DNA from: Methanobacteriota archaeon
GTDB lineage: Archaea > Halobacteriota > Methanosarcinia > Methanosarcinales > Methanosarcinaceae
NCBI GenBank assembly: GCA_030837265.1
Contig: JAUPKV010000164.1
Location: 1 to 19,429, forward strand
Direction: 5' to 3'
Length of the DNA stretch: 19,429 nt
In this document: positions 1 through 6,793 of the stretch, piece by piece
How positions within the stretch are numbered: the first letter of the stretch is position 1
How the letters are laid out: every line of letters starts with the position of its first letter
Program-made: the position numbers and the translations under genes
The notes under the pieces: model-generated
What the model was told of the DNA's origin: nothing
Seen by the model: only the letters and a program-made list of their open reading frames with translations
The model's database searches: none

Positions 1-819
1 CACTGCAAGTAGGGGATCAAGATCATGTTCATGTTCAGAGGAAAGTTTTTTAATATACTCTTCTACTTTTTCCTGAAAAACATCCAGATCCCTGACTTCC
101 CCGACTGCTCCGAGGGTCCTTTTGAGCCCATTGATATGGGGTTCAAGCTTTTCTGAATCCAAATAAGCTTCAAAGACTTTTCCAGCAGCCCTCATCCTGC
201 GGACTGCAACCCTCATATCATGCACGGCTTCTATATCTTTTCCTTTCCGAGCTTCTTTCTCATGGGCAAGCATTTTGGCAAACTGTTGGGAAAAAACTCT
301 CCAGGCCACCAGTGCCATAGGATTTTCTGGCAAGACTGCAAATTTCAGGTCATGTTTCTTTTTTTTCTTTTCATCCTTTATTTCATTTACTTCCTCGGTA
401 TTCTCTGTCTTTTTTTCGACAAGACCGCCTTCTTCCGACTCTTTGCATGGTTTAAACTGCAGATTTGTGCCGAAAAGGTATTCCCATAGTTCGCTTTTTT
501 GCTCCGCCTTTTTTGCAGCTTTTTTCGTTTTCTGCCCACATATGTCAATCTCAACTGCTCCTTCAACTTGCCTGATCCTTTCTGGAAAAAATTTCCAAGA
601 TCCTATTCCAGGGAGATCAACAAGCCTGATCAAAGAGGCTAGAGTAAGGGCTTTGTTCTCGTATTCAGGAGGTAACCTGAAGTTTGATCCTTTCAAAACT
701 GCAGAAAGATCCCTCTTACGGGCGCTGGCGGACTGGAGATCCAATATGAGGGTAAGCATCCTGAGTTCGTGGAGTTTTAGCCCTTCCAGAGGATGAGTAA
801 GGAGGATTTCCTTACCCAT
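1..819 (-). CDS. CHAD-domain protein with degenerate Ppx/GppA HD-like N-terminus (partial; 3' part of a split gene)
   Basis: Read on the minus strand, the frame is open from the TAA at 897-895 to the window edge, so the C-terminus is missing. From the first ATG (819) 273 residues are visible. Residues 1-80 continue the helical Ppx/GppA C-terminal HD-like fold that begins in the preceding gene; the expected LLHDIG motif appears as LLQDIG just upstream of this ATG, so the metal His is lost. A lysine-rich linker (about 95-155) leads into a CHAD domain with the classic VHDMRVAVRRMR motif (199-210). CHAD domains are helical, rich in conserved His/Arg, and bind polyphosphate; they often accompany CYTH domains. 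No credible ribosome site precedes ATG 819 (AGG directly abuts it), and the frame is the same as that of the CYTH gene upstream, so this is probably the second half of one interrupted protein rather than an independent gene. Confidence 0.75.
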   Translation of the reverse strand, partial: MGKEILLTHPLEGLKLHELRMLTLILDLQSASARKRDLSAVLKGSNFRLPPEYENKALTLASLIRLVDLPGIGSWKFFPERIRQVEGAVEIDICGQKTKKAAKKAEQKSELWEYLFGTNLQFKPCKESEEGGLVEKKTENTEEVNEIKDEKKKKKHDLKFAVLPENPMALVAWRVFSQQFAKMLAHEKEARKGKDIEAVHDMRVAVRRMRAAGKVFEAYLDSEKLEPHINGLKRTLGAVGEVRDLDVFQEKVEEYIKKLSSEHEHDLDPLLAV

Positions 820-894
820 CCTGGTTTTTTCTTTTTGGGAAACTGAACTTCCGATATCCTGCAGTAAAGCTGAAATGCCCAGTATTTCTCTCTC

Positions 895-1935
895 TTAATT
901 CCCAAGCCCATTATTAGGTATTAGCCCATCGAAAACTATGTATGCATTAGTCCTGATCTGCTCTGCCCTTTCTTCATTTACCTCATAGAAGTCCAACAGG
1001 GCTTTTAGGGTCCACTTCTTCATGTCGATATTTTCCCAGTTTATGCCCGGGGCGTTACTCCCAGCCTGGAAATAAAATTCTCTGGATCTCTTTTTGTCAG
1101 AGCTAAAAGGGAAGACGGAAAGTCTTTCTTTCTCAAACCTGGAGCACAGCGCTTCAATCTCTGGCTCGGGGACTTTTAGGAGAAGGCTCATTTCGGCCGT
1201 GTTCAGGCCTTTATCAAGTGAAAGGAGAATTCTGGCTTGTTTACCATATAAGTTCCCCTGTTCTGCGAGCTGCATGCAAACAGCCCTTTCCCTGAAACTC
1301 AAAAGGGTTTTTTCCGGTAGATTTTCTCGTAAAAGAAGAGCTCTTTCGAATTTAGAAAGTGGATCGCTTACCAGGTTGTAATTTACAAGCAAGTACTCCA
1401 TGATAGCCTTCAAATCTTGATCGGTCCCTTCACTTTTCAGTTCAATTTCAAGTTCTCTGTAGAGTTTTTCTCCGCCTTCGCTATTAAGGCTTACCCGGTC
1501 AAGAGAAAGTTCGGCTATGTGCTTTTCCTCCAGTTTCACCTGGCGTACAATCCTTTTTTGTTTAAGTTCCAGGAATGGAAGCAATTCAAAGCCCAAACTA
1601 AGTTCTAAAATCATGTCCCTGATTCTGGCATCGGGACATTCAAAGACAGAGGCCCCTTCCGGTAGGAAACAGGCATATTCTTCTCTCGTGTGCACCCCAC
1701 CCTTAAACCCTTCCAGGGTTTTGATGGTCAACCAGTGTCCATCTTTTCCGATTTCTTTCCGTAGCCGCAGATAAAAGCCCTCAGCCATTAAAGCGGTTTT
1801 CTTAGTATCCAAAAAAGTATCTTCGACAGGTTGCACTATAGTTTCGGAGAGAGAATAATCTCCCAGTTGAGATAATGTTTCAAGAGCTTGAAAATCCCCT
1901 TCATCCATTACTAGATACTTTAATTCAATTTCCAT
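895..1935 (-). CDS. CYTH-domain (triphosphate tunnel) protein with HTH region, truncated by in-frame TAA
   Basis: This is a 346-residue product. Residues 1-205 form a CYTH domain: the N-terminal ExExK signature (E2, E4, K6), tunnel residues R57/R59 in YLRLRK, K72, and an acidic ELEIELK strand at 161-167. CYTH proteins bind or hydrolyse triphosphate-type substrates (adenylate cyclase, thiamine triphosphatase, inorganic triphosphatase); here tripolyphosphate or polyphosphate is the likely ligand because a CHAD domain follows. Residues 213-275 look like a helix-turn-helix segment (RERAVCMQLAEQGN...GLNTAEMSLLLKVPEPEIE). From about 306 to the stop the sequence matches the start of the Ppx/GppA C-terminal HD-type region (NEERAEQ...VFDGLIPNNGLGN), which is cut mid-helix by TAA; the next codons (EREIL...) continue the fold in frame. 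The start is well supported: AGGTGG lies just upstream of ATG 1935. The N-terminal domains are likely functional; the truncation is either a real nonsense mutation or a sequence error. Confidence 0.85.
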   Translation of the reverse strand: MEIELKYLVMDEGDFQALETLSQLGDYSLSETIVQPVEDTFLDTKKTALMAEGFYLRLRKEIGKDGHWLTIKTLEGFKGGVHTREEYACFLPEGASVFECPDARIRDMILELSLGFELLPFLELKQKRIVRQVKLEEKHIAELSLDRVSLNSEGGEKLYRELEIELKSEGTDQDLKAIMEYLLVNYNLVSDPLSKFERALLLRENLPEKTLLSFRERAVCMQLAEQGNLYGKQARILLSLDKGLNTAEMSLLLKVPEPEIEALCSRFEKERLSVFPFSSDKKRSREFYFQAGSNAPGINWENIDMKKWTLKALLDFYEVNEERAEQIRTNAYIVFDGLIPNNGLGN

Positions 1936-2078
1936 GTCTTCCCCACCTATTCTTTTAGCACATATAGGACTTCAGCACTTGAAGTCAGAAACCAGGTGCA
2001 ATAGACGTTGTGATTTAAAGCTACTTTCTATAACGTTGAAGGTTTACTGATATTGATTTTTCAATTCAACTGCGTGAG

Positions 2079-2090
2079 TCTTATATACTA
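2079..2090 (-). promoter_or_regulatory. Candidate TATA box for the CYTH gene
   Basis: On the minus strand this reads TAGTATATAAGA, an archaeal-type TATA element 144 bases upstream of the CYTH start codon. It implies a leader of roughly 120 nt. The tandem repeat at 2091-2126 lies immediately upstream in the direction of transcription. Confidence 0.35.
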
Positions 2091-2126
2091 CAATATAGTA
2101 AATGGTTCAATATATAGTAAATGGTT
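2091..2126. repeat. Tandem direct repeat next to the CYTH promoter
   Basis: Two abutting copies: CAATATAGTAAATGGTT (2091-2107) and CAATATATAGTAAATGGTT (2108-2126). The second differs only by an inserted AT. A 14-bp core, TATAGTAAATGGTT, is identical at 2094-2107 and 2113-2126, a 19-bp period or nearly two helical turns. Its position beside a TATA-like element suggests a tandem protein-binding site or a duplicated promoter element; the function is inferred from position only. Confidence 0.7.
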
Positions 2127-2608
2127 TATAAGGAACTTATTGGAACTGAAAACTTGTCGGAATGCTTTAGGAAAATTACTTAGTAGGGCGTCGATAAGAT
2201 AATCTATTCTCATCTGGTGTATAGACATTCGATTTTTGAAAACATAAGCATATTTAAGGTATTACCAGGTATTAGTCTTGGCTTCTTATGTCTTTTTCTC
2301 TTTCCAGTTATAGGGAACTCATCCATCCTCCGTACACCAGTACATTTTCACATCAGTAAAGCATTTTATAGAAGTGGATACATAAATTTACAAAAATACA
2401 ACCAAAACAGGGAATCGGTGGCAAGCAGGTGGACATTCATGAGCCAACCAGTCAAGACTTCTTAGGTCTGAGTTGACATTCATACAAGTCTGATTTTCAG
2501 AATTAAATTGGATTATTACTTTGCAATTAGAGGTAAAGATAGCAAATTCTAAAGCTAGATGAGTATATACTGAGTTGTGGTGCTCAGGATAACGTGTCAA
2601 GGTGGATT

Positions 2609-2698
2609 GGTTATCAGAAGGCCTTCTTTCTGCTACACAGAAAGCAATTTTAAATTCATCGCTTCAGAATGTAGAAAATGGCTGCTGATAATCTGAAG
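2609..2698. other. Cluster of short stems (possible structured RNA, unproven)
   Basis: The segment contains TTATCAG (2611-2617) facing CTGATAA (2685-2691), extendable by two outer pairs including one G-U. It encloses a perfect 7-bp hairpin CTTTCTG / CAGAAAG (2626-2632 / 2638-2644, loop CTACA) and the 12-bp palindrome AGAAGGCCTTCT (2616-2627). A competing stem CTTCAGA (2662-2668) / TCTGAAG (2692-2698) would exclude the outer one. Isolated 7-bp stems are expected by chance in a region this size, so this is only a candidate. Confidence 0.2.
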
Positions 2699-2736
2699 AC
2701 TGAAGGCTTACGTAAAAACAAACTGGGATAACATAA

Positions 2737-2816
2737 TATCGAGTCAAGCCTCAAGAGTCGAATGCTTCTGAATATTTGTATCCTATTTCATGCGACACAT
2801 TACTGTTGACTCGATA
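2737..2816. repeat. 11-bp perfect inverted repeat, 58-bp spacer
   Basis: TATCGAGTCAA at 2737-2747 is the exact reverse complement of TTGACTCGATA at 2806-2816. Eleven matching pairs at this spacing are unlikely by chance. It may mark a small defective mobile element, a structured transcript, or a binding site; no coding sequence lies between the arms. Confidence 0.5.
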
Positions 2817-3077
2817 ATAAGGAGTCCAAAGGAACTTGCATCCGATGTGCTCACGTTAGTACAAAACCTAAAAATACTAAGATTTAGACGCCACATGAAC
2901 TTTTAACAAAAATAATTAAAAAACGCTTGATGACACTGGACGAGAAAGCATAGCCGTATAAGTTATGATAAATATGTCATAAGTTGACACGTGGTTATCA
3001 GTTAAGGAGTTTTCTAGTCTGTGAACTGTCGGTTTCAGAGCAAAATCTGAAGCTGTGAGCTTCCAACGGAGATGGGT

Positions 3078-5051
3078 ATGGTTGAAAAAAGATCGATAGT
3101 CAAGGAACTTGGAGAAGAAGAGCTCCTCCTTCCCGGTCTTGTGAACTCTGCGCTCGCTGCAAATGACAGAATCAAATATTACTTCACTCTCCTTCAGACT
3201 GCCAGGGAAAAGGCAGATAATCCCCAGATGGAATTTCCTTCCCTAAAGACCGAAAGGGAAAACGCTGAAGAGGAGGATGCAAAGCTTGATAGGGTCGTTT
3301 CCGAAGCCCTGAAAGAAGGGCCTGATAATTACGCCATTCCTTTTACCGAAGAAATACTCTCAAGGATATGGAGCTGCATTGACGAAATGCTGAAACCTCT
3401 GCTTGTGGCTGGAGGGACTGAAGGAACAGAATTCGAGGCAAGGCTGGAAGGTTTAAAGCTCTCCGTAACCGAACCTGAAACAGGGTTTCCAGCTGGAGAA
3501 ACCGGACTCCTGAAGGGGTATTTCATTAGGTTATTGACATCCGGGGACAGAGAAAAGGGCGACAGCCTTCACATTCTGGTGATGGATATCCATAAGGCCT
3601 TAAACGGGATGCAAGAGGAACTTGCTGTTGAAGATATCGACGGGGCGAAGGTTTATCTGGTGAGTGCAGAGGACAGGGAGCTGATAATTGCTTTCATGTC
3701 GGGCATTAATAGAACTTTTCCCTTAAAGTTCGAGCATCCCGGACTTGGGACAACCGCAACCCGCACGGCAGGCAAGCTCGTAATCCAGAACGATATCGGA
3801 GAGACCGAAGCCCATGTACTTGTGGTCAATGTCAGGGGGCTTGAGGCATCAGTCACCTATACCGATGTTCATTTGCAGAGACTGCTTTTTTTCCAGAGCC
3901 TATTTGAGGGGACAGGGATATCCTGGGAGGATACTGTCTCCAGGACTGCCCGCGAGAAGTTTGAGGACAAGCTCTACCACCTTTCTGTGGGGCGCTTCAG
4001 GGCAAAAGACAGGGAAGGACTAAAGAACTTACTGGCTTTTCTGGGTTCCAAGATCGTTTTTCTGATCGACTGGAACCGCGCCAGGAAAAGCCTCCGGAAC
4101 TTCATGCGTAATGCAGAATGCATAAAAGTACTCCGATGGGCAGCCGAAAATGAATGCGGGCACAGGGCATTCCTGATTCTAGGGGGAGAACAGCTAATCT
4201 TCGGTGCTCTTGAACTTGCTTCCAGGGCACCTCTTCCCTACGGGGAGCCGCTCTACCAGATAATAGGAAGGGAGAGGACAAGCGAATATTTTCAGTGGGT
4301 CCTGCAGAGGGCTTCAAAGGGGCTGCTTGCCAAAGAACCACTCCTTCTCATCAAAGATGAGATCAGAGCTGAGCTTCTAAGACGTTTCCACTCCGCAGAA
4401 CAGGACCTTATGGAGATATGCTCGGAACATGCGTCTTTGATCGTCGAAACTGCAGGAGTTGTCCGCGACTCCCTTCTCTACATCGCTTATAAAGGAGACC
4501 CGGATTTAGTCCTCCGAAATTCAAAGAGAGCCAAAGGCTGGGAAAGCCAGGCAGACGAGTTTGTAAATCGGGTCAGGACTATCTCAAAAAGGATCGAAAA
4601 TGCAGGGCTCTTTGAAAAACTGATCTCTCATATGGACGACGCTATTGACGCCCTTGAGGATGCTGCCTTTTCCGCCTCTCTTACCCCACAGGTTGTTATA
4701 TCCCGGAAGATTCTGGGAAGTTTAGAAACTATGGCAGGAATAGTCCTGAAAAGCAGCCAAGAGTTTCTGAAAACGATTTACGCTTATCAGTGCAGTACCC
4801 GAATATATACCCTTAATGAAATGCAGGCATTTTTCGGGTCGGCAGCGCAGGTCATTAGCCTGGAAAGGACCTGTGACGAGGCTTTCAGGGAGGCAAACAG
4901 GGTAATTTTTGAGGACAGCACTGATTTCAAAGAATCCATGCTTGCCCGCGACCTTGCAGGAAAAATAGAAGAAGCTTCAAATTCCCTGATGCTCTCAGCC
5001 TTTACAATCCGGGAGCGGGCTTTTGAGGTACATGTCTGGGAAGGATACTGA
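3078..5051 (+). CDS. Protein with C-terminal PhoU/DUF47-like helical domain, partner of a PPDK-like protein
   Basis: The product has about 657 residues. I start at ATG 3078 because GGAG at 3068-3071 gives a proper 6-nt spacing; the in-frame ATG at 3072 directly abuts it. The first 430 residues belong to no family I can name; they include a conserved-looking stretch around 220-275 (EHPGLGTTATR, VIQNDIGETEAHVLVVNV, TYTDVHLQRLLFF). From about 435 to 650 the protein is all-helical and resembles PhoU/DUF47, with ESQADEF near 491-497 and the typical HMDDAIDALEDAA at 520-532 in the first three-helix repeat, and an ERTCDEA metal-type motif near 598-604 in the second. PhoU-type proteins regulate phosphate transport and bind metal clusters. 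The gene sits 51 nt upstream of the PPDK-like gene, almost certainly in one transcript, suggesting a two-protein phosphotransfer or phosphate-sensing unit. No membrane segments are apparent. Confidence 0.85.
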   Translation: MVEKRSIVKELGEEELLLPGLVNSALAANDRIKYYFTLLQTAREKADNPQMEFPSLKTERENAEEEDAKLDRVVSEALKEGPDNYAIPFTEEILSRIWSCIDEMLKPLLVAGGTEGTEFEARLEGLKLSVTEPETGFPAGETGLLKGYFIRLLTSGDREKGDSLHILVMDIHKALNGMQEELAVEDIDGAKVYLVSAEDRELIIAFMSGINRTFPLKFEHPGLGTTATRTAGKLVIQNDIGETEAHVLVVNVRGLEASVTYTDVHLQRLLFFQSLFEGTGISWEDTVSRTAREKFEDKLYHLSVGRFRAKDREGLKNLLAFLGSKIVFLIDWNRARKSLRNFMRNAECIKVLRWAAENECGHRAFLILGGEQLIFGALELASRAPLPYGEPLYQIIGRERTSEYFQWVLQRASKGLLAKEPLLLIKDEIRAELLRRFHSAEQDLMEICSEHASLIVETAGVVRDSLLYIAYKGDPDLVLRNSKRAKGWESQADEFVNRVRTISKRIENAGLFEKLISHMDDAIDALEDAAFSASLTPQVVISRKILGSLETMAGIVLKSSQEFLKTIYAYQCSTRIYTLNEMQAFFGSAAQVISLERTCDEAFREANRVIFEDSTDFKESMLARDLAGKIEEASNSLMLSAFTIRERAFEVHVWEGY

Positions 5052-5102
5052 AATCCGAGGGGAATACTAAACGCTCGAAAATACCGAAGGAGATGAAAAT
5101 AG

Positions 5103-6713
5103 GTGACTGAAGCAAGGACGGGAGCAAGTATGCTTGAATTCGGGAACGGAAAGGGGGGATACGCCCCTAAGGAAGCTTTCGGGGACAAAGCTTCGGTACT
5201 TGTAGCCATGTCTTCGATGGATATCCCGGTGCCTCCCGGTTTTGTCCTGAACGTCTCAGTATGTGAAGATTATTTTAAAAATTCCAGGCAACTTCCAGAA
5301 GATGTGCCCAATCTCTTAAGACAGGGCATCTCCTTCCTTGAAGGTGCGACTGGAAAGGTTCTTGGGGGCTCCCCTCCGCTGATGGTTTCAGTCAGGTCCG
5401 GGGCTGCGGTTTCCATGCCGGGCTCTATGGAAACCTTGCTTAATGTGGGGCTTTCCAGGGATACAGTCAGATCACTCATTGCCAGGACCGGAAATCCCAG
5501 ATTTGCCTGGGACTCATATGTAAGGCTGATAGAGGATTTTGGAATAATGATATTTTCTAACAATCCTTCCCTCTATCGGGGCCTCCTGAACACAGCAATG
5601 GAAGCTGCAGGAGTCCCTGATGAAAAAGAACTGGATTTCATGGCTCTGAGGAAACTTGCGGGGGACTATGAAAGGCTTTTCTCTGAAGAAAGCGGAAGGC
5701 CATTCCCGGATGGTACATATGAGCAACTAGAGCTTGCGGTCAGGGCTGTGCTTGACTCCTGGATGAGCCCGAGAGCAAGGGATTATCGTGAAATCCACAA
5801 TGTAAAGGGAGTCCGAGGCACAGCAGTTACGGTACAGGCTATGGTCTTTGGAAATATGGGCATGGACTCAGGTGCAGGGATAGCTTTTACCCGGAATCCC
5901 TGGACCGGGGAAAAACTGCCAGTAATCGATTTCAGGTTCGGTGCTCAGGGAGAAGACGTGGTCTCAGGCTCAAGGGCAAGAACCTCAGGAATTGAGCTAA
6001 ATACCGCGTTTCCTGCCGTTTATATGGAGCTTGAAGGCATCGGGGAAAAGCTAGAAGCCAATTTCAAGGATATGCAAGATATCGAATTCACCGTCGAAGA
6101 AGGAAAACTCTACGTCCTCCAGAGCCGCAGTGGGAAACGTTCTCCGATGGCAGCCCTGAGGATCGCAGTCGACCTCGAAAAAGAAGGGCTGATTTCACCA
6201 CATGAAGCTCTGGAAAAGCTGGAAGGAATAGACCTGAATTCAATTTCAGTACAAAAAATCAGGACTGACAAACCTCCTCTGGCAAAAGGCGACTCTGCCT
6301 CAACCGGGGTTGCGGTGGGAAAGATCGCGTTCAGTAGCGAGAAGGCAAAAAGTTATGCTTCAGGAGGAGCGGCAGAAGTTGTAATCCTTGTGCGGGAAAA
6401 ACCCTCACCTGATGACATTTCAGGGATCCATGTTTCTGCAGGCCTCCTGACCGCAAGCGGCGCCCGGACTGCCCATGCAGCCGTCGTAGCCCGCCAGCTG
6501 GGAAAAGTCTGCATTGTCAATTGCCAGGAGCTTAAACTTTACCCCGGAGACCGTAAATGCAGCATAGGAGGAAAGGAGTTTCTCGAAGGAGACGTGATCA
6601 GCCTGGACGGGGCAAGCGGAGAGATCTATGAAGGAAAAGTTGAGGTCATTTCCGAAAGACCTGTTGAACTGCTTGAAATAATTGATGAGTGGAAACGAGG
6701 CGCATCTGCTTGA
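5103..6713 (+). CDS. Pyruvate phosphate dikinase-like protein lacking the PEP/pyruvate barrel
   Basis: This is a 536-residue protein starting at GTG 5103 with GGAG about 10 nt upstream; ATG 5130 (residue 10) is an alternative. It is PPDK-type rather than PEP-synthase-type. The N-terminal ATP-grasp region has FGDKASVLVAM...IPVPPGF (26-47), SVRSGAAVSMPG (96-107), NPRFAWDSY (131-139), NMGMDSGAGIAFTRNP (251-266), AQGEDVVSG (281-289) and QDIEFTVEEGKLYVLQSR (325-342), retaining the expected ATP-site E328, Q340 and R342. The swivelling phosphohistidine domain follows, with His458 in ARTAHAAVVAR and the Thr two residues before it that is the regulatory phosphosite in true PPDK. The protein then ends; the C-terminal TIM barrel that handles PEP and pyruvate (about 350 residues) is absent, and the next gene does not supply it. 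It can probably autophosphorylate on His from ATP, with an unknown acceptor, possibly involving its PhoU-like operon partner. Confidence 0.92.
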   Translation: MTEARTGASMLEFGNGKGGYAPKEAFGDKASVLVAMSSMDIPVPPGFVLNVSVCEDYFKNSRQLPEDVPNLLRQGISFLEGATGKVLGGSPPLMVSVRSGAAVSMPGSMETLLNVGLSRDTVRSLIARTGNPRFAWDSYVRLIEDFGIMIFSNNPSLYRGLLNTAMEAAGVPDEKELDFMALRKLAGDYERLFSEESGRPFPDGTYEQLELAVRAVLDSWMSPRARDYREIHNVKGVRGTAVTVQAMVFGNMGMDSGAGIAFTRNPWTGEKLPVIDFRFGAQGEDVVSGSRARTSGIELNTAFPAVYMELEGIGEKLEANFKDMQDIEFTVEEGKLYVLQSRSGKRSPMAALRIAVDLEKEGLISPHEALEKLEGIDLNSISVQKIRTDKPPLAKGDSASTGVAVGKIAFSSEKAKSYASGGAAEVVILVREKPSPDDISGIHVSAGLLTASGARTAHAAVVARQLGKVCIVNCQELKLYPGDRKCSIGGKEFLEGDVISLDGASGEIYEGKVEVISERPVELLEIIDEWKRGASA

Positions 6714-6721
6714 GGGCACAG

Positions 6722-6732
6722 ATTTTGTTTTC
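6722..6732 (+). terminator. Possible T-rich terminator of the PPDK-like operon
   Basis: ATTTTGTTTT lies 9 bases after the stop codon, in the short 80-bp gap before the convergent pentapeptide gene. Archaeal polymerases terminate at U-tracts; this one is interrupted by a G, so support is weak. Confidence 0.3.
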
Positions 6733-6793
6733 CCTTGATTAAATCTTAACTACTTCAATGGTCATCGATTAAGGTTGTTTTCAAAATACCCGG

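Larger units (their letters stand above)
1936..3077. other. 1.1 kb intergenic region between divergent CYTH/CHAD and PhoU-like/PPDK-like genes
   Basis: No convincing gene is present. Short open frames at 2217-2465 (+) and 2388-2600 (-) lack ribosome sites, have no family resemblance, and overlap each other. The left third is AT-rich and holds a TATA-like box for the CYTH gene and a tandem repeat. The middle holds several inverted repeats, listed separately. The right end must contain the promoter of the plus-strand operon; GTATAAGTT at 2956-2964 is a possible but weak TATA element, about 115 bases before the start codon. Its mixed composition could reflect a decayed insertion sequence or a non-coding RNA locus, but I recognise neither. 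Confidence 0.6.

Noticed and set aside
275..796. Long plus-strand open frame opposite the CHAD gene
   Set aside because: It is antisense to a clear CHAD-domain frame, low in complexity (Phe/Ser-rich) and has no ribosome site.
2217..2465. Plus-strand 82-codon open frame in the 1.1 kb gap
   Set aside because: It has no ribosome site and no recognisable family, and it overlaps an opposing frame of similar length; it looks like a chance opening in non-coding DNA.
2388..2600. Minus-strand 70-codon open frame
   Set aside because: There is no ribosome site, no family resemblance and unlikely composition; probably chance.
2958..2985. Short repeats (ATAAGTT twice, TTATGA/TCATAA) before the PhoU-like gene as an operator
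   Set aside because: Six- and seven-base matches in AT-rich DNA are expected by chance.
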